The translations under genes and the position numbers were made by a program. A stretch of 10,227 bases of DNA from Hyphomicrobiales bacterium. Its GTDB lineage: Bacteria; Pseudomonadota; Alphaproteobacteria; Rhizobiales; JALURZ01. The notes beneath the pieces were generated by a model. It saw only the letters and a list, made by a program, of their open reading frames with translations. It made no database searches and was not told the origin of the DNA. Positions 1-4,918 of this stretch are shown here, in pieces. The stretch lies in the NCBI GenBank assembly GCA_027058735.1, contig JALURZ010000190.1, positions 1 to 10,227 on the forward strand, read 5' to 3'. Numbering within the stretch: the first letter of the stretch is position 1; each line of letters begins with the position of its first letter.

Positions 1-1269
1 ATCCTGAGCGGCGTCTATCTGCGGCTGGGGGCGGGCACCGCCGCGCTGCGGGCGCTGGAGCAGGCCCGCGCCCTGAAGCCGGACGATGCGGACATTCTAG
101 CGACCTATGGCGAGGTGTGCCGCGAAGAACGCGAATTCGAAGCCGGCGCGCAGGCGTTGCGCGCGGTATCGAAGCGCGCGCCCGCCCTGCACGGCGCGCG
201 CTTCGCACTGGGCAACTGCCTCACGCATCTTGGGGATCTGAAGGCGGCGGCGGGCGCATTTGAAGCGCTCATCGAGACCGGCCAGTGTTCCATAGATGTG
301 CTCTATGCCTTGAGCCAGCTTCCCGCCAGGGTGGTGAAGAGCGATATTCTGGCGCTGTGCGATGAACTGGAAGCCAGCACCAAAGCGCCCACGAAAGAGT
401 TCGATTGCCTGCTTGCGCTGACCCGGGGGGCCGCCCATGACCAGGCCGGCAATCATGCGCTGGCCTGGAAACATTTCGTTGCCGGCAACCGGCCCGTTCA
501 TGCCGCGGTGCGCAAGGTCCGCCGCCAGGACCGCGACCTGGAGGCCTTTTTTCTGAACGGCGTCCGCAACGCCAGATTTCCCGAAGTGCCCGCCGCTTCG
601 CTGAAGCAATCCGGAAAACCGGTCTCGCTGTTCATCATGGGGGCGTCGCGATCGGGAAAGACGACCCTTGAAAAACTGCTCGCCTCGCACGCGAAGGTGA
701 AACGCGGCTATGAAAATCCGATCGTTGAAAATGCGGTGCGCCGGGCTTTCCAGTCGGCGGCGCTGCCGACCCGCGAGCGGATTTTCGAACTGCCGCCGCC
801 GCTGGATCAGAAATTCCGCCAGTTCTATGGCGAGGAACTGGCGCGCCGCGCCGGGTCGGCGCGCGTTTTCACCAATACCCACCCCGCCCATATCGTCGGC
901 GCGCTCCGTCTCGCCGCCGTGCTGCCGGACGCGCGGTTTGTGTTTGTCAAGCGCGACATCAACGACATGGCTTTGCGGATCTTCATGAAGCGGTATATTT
1001 CAGGCAACAGTTATGCCTATGATCTCAACCAGATTTTTGCGCATGTGCGCTGGTATGAGGCGATGATCGATGCGGTTTCAGGCATTATTCCCGACCGTTC
1101 GCTCGTGCTGGCCTATGAGGATGTCATCGCCGATCCGGCGAGTGCTGTCGCGGCGGTGGCGAAACTGTGCGCCGTGGGCCGGACGAGGAAAGCCCTGCCG
1201 AAGCCTGGCGACGACCGCGGCTGCGCCGCGCCTTATGCGGAATTCATGCTTGGGGCGACGGGAGGCTGA
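1..1269 (+). CDS. TPR-domain sulfotransferase, 5' partial
   Basis: The reading frame is open from the first base of the window, so the true start lies upstream; 422 codons are visible. The first ~110 residues are alanine/leucine-rich helical repeats of TPR type (for example a block ending in LKPDDADILATYGEV). A nucleotide-binding domain follows: the 5'-phosphosulfate loop is GASRSGKTT at about residues 214-222 (window numbering), after a hydrophobic strand VSLFIM. A 3'-phosphate-binding region begins near VFVKRD (314-319). Family members transfer sulfate from PAPS to a protein, lipid or sugar acceptor, and the TPRs probably bind the acceptor; the acceptor is unknown here. The loop differs from the usual GxPRSGTT by having Ser for Pro and Lys in place of the first Thr. 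The gene ends with TGA at 1267-1269. The family call is firm; the exact activity is not. Confidence 0.85.
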   Translation: MLSGVYLRLGAGTAALRALEQARALKPDDADILATYGEVCREEREFEAGAQALRAVSKRAPALHGARFALGNCLTHLGDLKAAAGAFEALIETGQCSIDVLYALSQLPARVVKSDILALCDELEASTKAPTKEFDCLLALTRGAAHDQAGNHALAWKHFVAGNRPVHAAVRKVRRQDRDLEAFFLNGVRNARFPEVPAASLKQSGKPVSLFIMGASRSGKTTLEKLLASHAKVKRGYENPIVENAVRRAFQSAALPTRERIFELPPPLDQKFRQFYGEELARRAGSARVFTNTHPAHIVGALRLAAVLPDARFVFVKRDINDMALRIFMKRYISGNSYAYDLNQIFAHVRWYEAMIDAVSGIIPDRSLVLAYEDVIADPASAVAAVAKLCAVGRTRKALPKPGDDRGCAAPYAEFMLGATGG

Positions 1270-1295
1270 AAAACACCCGGCGCGGACGCCGCGCG

Positions 1296-1316
1296 CCCGG
1301 GGGGTGCGACCCCGGG
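1296..1316. other. GC-only hairpin between sulfotransferase and SUMF1-like genes
   Basis: CCCGGGG (1296-1302) and CCCCGGG (1310-1316) form a perfect 7-bp stem around a 7-base loop, 26 bases after the sulfotransferase stop. No T-run follows on the + strand, so it is not a classical intrinsic terminator. It overlaps a 10-base direct repeat, GGGGGTGCGA, at 1300-1309 and 1314-1323. It could slow polymerase or separate the two genes; the role is inferred. Confidence 0.4.
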
Positions 1317-1338
1317 GGTGCGAGTTGTCCGGATCAAT

Positions 1339-1344
1339 GGAGGT
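1339..1344 (+). promoter_or_regulatory. Shine-Dalgarno site fixing the start of the SUMF1-like gene
   Basis: A full GGAGGT motif sits six bases before the ATG at 1351. It supports this start over the in-frame GTG at 1318, which would place 11 charged/polar residues ahead of an otherwise good signal peptide. Confidence 0.75.
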
Positions 1345-1350
1345 CCTGAT

Positions 1351-2232
1351 ATGTATCTCAGAGCAATGGCGGCGCTGTTTTTCAGTGCCTTCGCCGTCGT
1401 CGGCCATGCCGGTCAACCCTCGCTCGAGCCGGCGATGGTGCTGATCCCGGCCGGCAGCTATCCGATGGGGTCCGATACCGGGCCGGCCAGCGCGCGCCCG
1501 GCGCACCGCGTATCGCTGCGCGCGTTCCTGGTCGATGTCAACGAGACGACCAACGCGCAGTTCGCGGCCTTTCTCAACACGTTGAACGTAACGGCCAGGC
1601 GGGACGTGGGCGTGGGCGATCTGCGCCCGGAGGATGTCGAGGGGCCGGACGCCGACCGCCTGTGGGGCGGCAGCAGCGGCACCGCGCGGGCGTTTATCGA
1701 GATGGATGATGCCGATGCCGGCATCGTGATCGTCAACGGCCGTTTCGTGCCCGCCCCGGGCGCGGCCGACCGGCCGGCCGCCGAAAGCACCTGGCCGGGC
1801 GCGGTGGCGTTCTGCAAGTGGCGCCATGCGCGTCTCTTGACCGAGGCCGAGTGGGAAGCCGCCGCGCGCGGCCGGGAAGGGCGCCTCTATCCGTGGGGCG
1901 CCGCGCCGCCGACGCGCGAGCGCGCCGTCTTCGCGCGCGCCGCGACCGGGCCCGTGGGCCGCCGCCCGGCGGGAGCGACGCCGCAGGGCGTGTTCGATCT
2001 GGCGGGCAATGTGGCGGAATGGACAAGCAGCCTGTTCAGGCCCTACCCCTATGATGCGGCGGACGGGCGCGAGGACATGACCGTCGATGGCGAGCGCGTC
2101 ACGCGCGGCGGCGACTACACCTATGATGTCGCGCCGGAGCGGCTTACCGGTTTTTTTCGCGATGGCTTTTCGCGCGAGCCCGGCCGGGGCCACCGCCATA
2201 TCGGCATCCGCTGCGCGAAAGACGTGCCATGA
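1351..2232 (+). CDS. Secreted SUMF1/formylglycine-generating-enzyme-fold protein
   Basis: The 293-residue product starts at the ATG with GGAGGT six bases upstream. Residues 1-20 look like a signal peptide (hydrophobic core AALFFSAFAVV, then GHA before the likely cut), so it probably acts in the periplasm. The rest shows FGE-sulfatase-fold hallmarks: MVLIPAGSYPMGSD near the mature N-terminus, NETTNAQFAAFLN, LLTEAEWEAAARG, YPWG (180-183), LAGNVAEW (217-224), RGGDY (252-256) and a terminal GIRCA. True formylglycine-generating enzymes carry a pair of cysteines between the RGG and G-[FI]-R motifs; here that stretch has none, and the only cysteines seen in the mature part are C155 and C288. Conversion of sulfatase cysteine to formylglycine is therefore unlikely, and no sulfatase gene is nearby. 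Related non-FGE members act as maturation or binding proteins; the role here is unknown. The partner sulfotransferase ends 81 bases upstream. Confidence 0.85.
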   Translation: MYLRAMAALFFSAFAVVGHAGQPSLEPAMVLIPAGSYPMGSDTGPASARPAHRVSLRAFLVDVNETTNAQFAAFLNTLNVTARRDVGVGDLRPEDVEGPDADRLWGGSSGTARAFIEMDDADAGIVIVNGRFVPAPGAADRPAAESTWPGAVAFCKWRHARLLTEAEWEAAARGREGRLYPWGAAPPTRERAVFARAATGPVGRRPAGATPQGVFDLAGNVAEWTSSLFRPYPYDAADGREDMTVDGERVTRGGDYTYDVAPERLTGFFRDGFSREPGRGHRHIGIRCAKDVP

Positions 2233-2318
2233 TACGCCATGAGTCGCCGCTGGCGCGTTGCAGGGGCGATGCGGCCGGGTTTCGCGGCGCCGCCCGAAGA
2301 TCTTGAGGCTGCCTGAGC

Positions 2319-2717
2319 ATGACGATAACGCCGATCTATGCGGGTGCGCTGACGCTCATTTTCCTGTGGCTGACGCTCAATGTCACGCGCTCGCGCGGGG
2401 CGAGCGGGGTCAGCCTCGGCGATGGCGGCGATCCGCTGCTGCAACGGCGCATTCGCGCCCATGGCAATTTCGCGGAATACGTTCCCCTGGCACTTGTTCT
2501 GATCGCCCTGGCCGAGTTCGGCGGCGCCTCGCCGTGGCTGCTGCACGCCCTGGGGCTGACCCTCACGGTCGCGCGCCTCATGCATGGCTTTGCGCTTTCC
2601 TCGCTCACCTTGCGGCCGGTCCATCGCATCGGCGGCGCGGCATTGACCCTGATCGTCCTGTTGGTTGCCGCCATCTGGTGCCTGCAATATGGCATCCGCA
2701 TATTGCAGGGTCCGTAA
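2319..2717 (+). CDS. MAPEG-family small membrane protein
   Basis: The 132-residue product has about four hydrophobic segments (roughly 5-21, 54-68, 72-86 and 104-122), consistent with an inner-membrane protein. The stretch R-x-x-x-H/N with R46, H48, N50 and E53, followed by a second helix starting YVPLALVLIALAEFGG, is the MAPEG signature; R86 and H89 in the third helix also match the family. MAPEG members include glutathione-dependent enzymes of eicosanoid and xenobiotic metabolism, while bacterial ones like this (YecN-type length) are mostly uncharacterised. The start is the ATG at 2319 with only a weak TGAGG upstream (2303-2307). It lies 86 bases after the SUMF1-like gene. The last codons form one arm-pair of a perfect inverted repeat (2681-2709). 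The family call is good; no substrate can be named. Confidence 0.85.
   Translation: MTITPIYAGALTLIFLWLTLNVTRSRGASGVSLGDGGDPLLQRRIRAHGNFAEYVPLALVLIALAEFGGASPWLLHALGLTLTVARLMHGFALSSLTLRPVHRIGGAALTLIVLLVAAIWCLQYGIRILQGP
2681..2709. repeat. Perfect 11-bp inverted repeat at 3' end of MAPEG gene
   Basis: CCTGCAATATG (2681-2691) and CATATTGCAGG (2699-2709) are exact reverse complements around a 7-base spacer. The repeat lies inside the last coding codons, six bases before the TAA of the MAPEG gene, and 90 bases before the ureohydrolase start. The arms are AT-rich inside a GC-rich region. As RNA it would make a strong hairpin; a T-rich patch (ATTTTCCTTT, 2725-2734) follows only after a gap, so terminator function is doubtful. 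As DNA it could be a regulator's operator. Confidence 0.7.
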
Positions 2718-2799
2718 GGGGGAGATTTTCCTTTGCCTCGAAGGCCCATGATCGCGCAGAGTGGAACAATCGGGCGCGAGGCTTTAAGGGGCGGGACTC

Positions 2800-3777
2800 A
2801 TGAGTGGTCACGGCTATGAAGGCGGCAGGCTCAATCTGCCGTTCGTCGGATTGCCGACATTCGCCAAGTCGCCGCTGGTGAGCGACTGGGAGGCGATCGG
2901 GGCCGATGTCGCGGTGCTGGGCGCGCCGTTCGATTTCGGCACCCAGTACCGCGCCGGGGCGCGGTTCGGCCCGCGCGCCATTCGCGAGGCCTCGACGCTG
3001 TTTTCCTTCGGCCATGGCGGCGCCTATGACCACGAGGACGATGTCACCTATCTGGCGCCGGACACGGTGCGGATTGTCGATATCGGCGATGCCGACATTG
3101 TCCACACCGACACCGAAACCAGCCATGCCAATATCGAACTGGGGGTGCGCAAGATCCTCCACGCCGGCGCGCTGCCACTGGTGCTGGGTGGGGATCATTC
3201 GATCAATATCCCGTGCGTGCGCGCCTTTGAAGGCCACGGCCCGGTGCACATCGTCCAGATCGACGCTCATCTCGATTTTGTCGATGAGCGCCACGGGGTC
3301 ACCGCCGGTCATGGCAATCCCATGCGCCGGGCAGCCGAATGCGGACACGTGAGCGGGCTGACCCAGCTTGGCATCCGCAATGTGTCCTCGACCGCGCGCG
3401 AGGGCTATGAGGACGCCCGGAAATTCGGCTCCGACATTGTTTCCGTGCGGCAGTTTCGCGCCCTGGGCGGCGAGGCCGTGCTTGAACGCATTCCCGCCGG
3501 CAAACGCTATTATGTCACCATCGACATCGACGGGTTCGACCCCTCGATCGCGCCGGGCACCGGCACGCCGAGCCATGGCGGTTTTGCCTATTACGAAGTG
3601 CTCGAACTGATGCAGGGCCTGAGCCGGCGCGGCGACATTGCCGGCATCGACCTGGTCGAGGTGGCGCCGGACCATGACCCATCAGGCATCACCGGGATTC
3701 TCGCCGCGCAATTGCTGATGAACATGCTGGGGTTCATCTTTCACGCCAGGGCGGGCGAGGCTGACCTCGGCGGGTGA
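2800..3777 (+). CDS. Ureohydrolase of the arginase/agmatinase family
   Basis: The 325-residue protein has the full binuclear manganese site of the family: GGDHS (130-134, H133), DAHLD (155-159, with D155, H157, D159) and DIDGFDP (242-248, with D242 and D244) followed by SIAPGTGTP. It also has the conserved acidic VE (E287) near the C-terminus. Such enzymes hydrolyse a guanidino or formimino compound, usually to urea plus an amine. The DIDGFDPSIAPGTGTP form and the length fit the agmatinase/guanidinobutyrase side more than classical arginase, but agmatine, guanidinobutyrate, guanidinopropionate, guanidine and formiminoglutamate cannot be told apart here. The ATG at 2800 has AGGGG at 2787-2791, eight bases upstream. 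It is 82 bases after the MAPEG gene and 200 before the Fe-S gene, so it may be transcribed alone. No putrescine or arginine pathway gene is adjacent. Confidence 0.9.
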   Translation: MSGHGYEGGRLNLPFVGLPTFAKSPLVSDWEAIGADVAVLGAPFDFGTQYRAGARFGPRAIREASTLFSFGHGGAYDHEDDVTYLAPDTVRIVDIGDADIVHTDTETSHANIELGVRKILHAGALPLVLGGDHSINIPCVRAFEGHGPVHIVQIDAHLDFVDERHGVTAGHGNPMRRAAECGHVSGLTQLGIRNVSSTAREGYEDARKFGSDIVSVRQFRALGGEAVLERIPAGKRYYVTIDIDGFDPSIAPGTGTPSHGGFAYYEVLELMQGLSRRGDIAGIDLVEVAPDHDPSGITGILAAQLLMNMLGFIFHARAGEADLGG

Positions 3778-3855
3778 CAGGCGGGTTCGCGCCCGTGTTC
3801 ATCATTTTCCACATGATCGCGTGGATCAGGCTGCGCGGCGAAGCGGTCGCCTGAA

Positions 3856-3873
3856 CGCCGCCTGCGGGCGGCG
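3856..3873. other. GC-rich hairpin downstream of ureohydrolase gene
   Basis: CGCCGCC (3856-3862) pairs perfectly with GGCGGCG (3867-3873) across a TGCG tetraloop, 78 bases after the ureohydrolase stop. No T-run follows, so it is at best a weak terminator candidate. Slightly upstream, TGATC (3814-3818) and GATCA (3824-3828) form a second short stem. I see no recognisable riboswitch in this 200-base gap. Confidence 0.35.
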
Positions 3874-3925
3874 GTCGTCAGGGATATCGGGGATGCCCGC
3901 CTCATCCGCGACGTGAAACCGGATA

Positions 3926-3954
3926 TTGACACGCGCGCCAAAGACTGGTGCGCT
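3926..3954 (+). promoter_or_regulatory. Candidate promoter for the Fe-S / ligase / MetE-like operon
   Basis: A consensus -35 hexamer TTGACA is at 3926-3931. A 17-base spacer leads to TGCGCT (3949-3954), which matches a -10 box poorly (first and last T only). The position, about 45 bases before the likely ATG at 3978, and the 200-base gap make a promoter here plausible. The weak -10 would imply help from an activator, if the site is real. Confidence 0.3.
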
Positions 3955-3977
3955 GCGCGAATTGGGGGTTAAGGCGG

Positions 3978-4910
3978 ATGAACGTGGAGATGATCAAACG
4001 GGCGAACAATACCGATCCCGCCGGGGCCAAGACCGCGATTCTCGACTACTGCACCCGCAAGGGCGCGCTGGTTGCAGGCGTGGCCGATCTGGATGCGGTT
4101 GAGCGCATCTGCCCGCCGGGGCACCGCCCCAGCGATATCATGCCGCGGGTCAAATCCGTCATTTCGCTGGGGGTTGGCGGGCAGACGCAAGGGGCCTGGA
4201 GCGTGCCGGCCAAGGCGCTGGGCTATTTCGGCTCCACCGAACAGCGCGCCTATACGATCTCCTATGGCCTGGCATTTTTTATCGAGCGCAAATTCCAGAC
4301 GCGCTCGATCTATTGCCCGCCGGACATGGACCCGGATTCCGGTCCGCGCGTGCCCCTGCAGAGTCTCAAGGTACATGCGGAAATGGCCGGCATCGGCGCC
4401 CGCTCGCTGGCCGGCGACATTCTGCTGCATCCGGAGTTCGGCTATATGTATTTTGCTTCCGTCTTCACCGAGCTCGAACTGGAACCGGACGGGCCGATGG
4501 AGGAAAATCCGTGCCCCGCGCCTTCCTGCGTGGCCATGTACAGGAAAATCGGCCGCACGCCGTGCATGAAATTCTGCCCCGTTCAGTGCCTCGACGGCGA
4601 GGTCGCCGAGGACGGCTCCCAAGGGGTCATGCGCTATGATATGGCGGCCTGTGCGGAAATGACCCAGCAATACGAGACCGTGCCCGCCGCGATCATGAAT
4701 GCGATCAGTGCGCAGGATAGGAACGAACGCGAGGATGCGCTGTTCGATCCCGACAACAAGATGCTGTGGTACAAGATGTCGGTGGGCTCCGGCGGGCTGC
4801 TGGCGCAATGTTTCGAGTGCATGCGGGTGTGCCCGCTCGCCACCCGGGCGCCGCTGGCCGATCCCATCGCGCGGGCGCAACAATCCGCCCTCAGCGACGC
4901 AGCGGAATAG
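3978..4910 (+). CDS. QueG/reductive-dehalogenase-like 4Fe-4S protein
   Basis: From the ATG at 3978 (GGGGG/AAGGCGG upstream) the product is 310 residues; an in-frame GTG at 3948 and ATG at 3990 are alternatives. The C-terminal third is a two-cluster ferredoxin region with cysteines at 179, 184, 196, 200 (CP), 204, 225, 278, 281 and 285 (C-F-E-C-M-R-V-C-P). The preceding HPEFGYMYFASVFTELELEPDG resembles the region before the clusters in epoxyqueuosine reductase (QueG) and reductive dehalogenases, which use a corrinoid plus two [4Fe-4S] clusters. No Tat signal is visible, so it should be cytoplasmic. It is not QueG proper: the first cysteine motif is C-x4-C-x11-C-x3-C-P instead of C-x2-C-x2-C-x3-C-P. 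It ends eight bases before the ligase gene. Corrinoid binding and the reaction are inference; it could be a corrinoid-reducing activator or a substrate reductase. Confidence 0.75.
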   Translation: MNVEMIKRANNTDPAGAKTAILDYCTRKGALVAGVADLDAVERICPPGHRPSDIMPRVKSVISLGVGGQTQGAWSVPAKALGYFGSTEQRAYTISYGLAFFIERKFQTRSIYCPPDMDPDSGPRVPLQSLKVHAEMAGIGARSLAGDILLHPEFGYMYFASVFTELELEPDGPMEENPCPAPSCVAMYRKIGRTPCMKFCPVQCLDGEVAEDGSQGVMRYDMAACAEMTQQYETVPAAIMNAISAQDRNEREDALFDPDNKMLWYKMSVGSGGLLAQCFECMRVCPLATRAPLADPIARAQQSALSDAAE

Positions 4911-4918
4911 TTCGCGCC

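Noticed and set aside
1078..2199. 373-codon - strand frame opposite the SUMF1-like gene
   Set aside because: Arginine/alanine/proline-rich with no domain, spanning two + strand genes and their spacer; a shadow.
2725..2735. Intrinsic terminator made of the 2681-2709 hairpin and the T-rich patch
   Set aside because: The T-rich patch starts 15 bases after the stem and is interrupted by cytosines, so the geometry is wrong for a classical terminator.
3741..3941. 66-codon frame on the - strand across the end of the ureohydrolase and the gap
   Set aside because: Low-complexity arginine/proline-rich product lying antisense to a firm gene for part of its length; no recognisable domain and no ribosome site evident.
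3778..3977. Cobalamin or SAM riboswitch before the Fe-S gene
   Set aside because: A corrinoid-linked operon made this worth checking, but I see no B12-box-like or SAM-type core, only two short stems.
4766..4918. Upstream extension of the ligase frame
   Set aside because: It would overlap about 145 bases of the Fe-S gene's conserved cysteine region; the ATG at 4919 follows that gene's stop at normal operon spacing.
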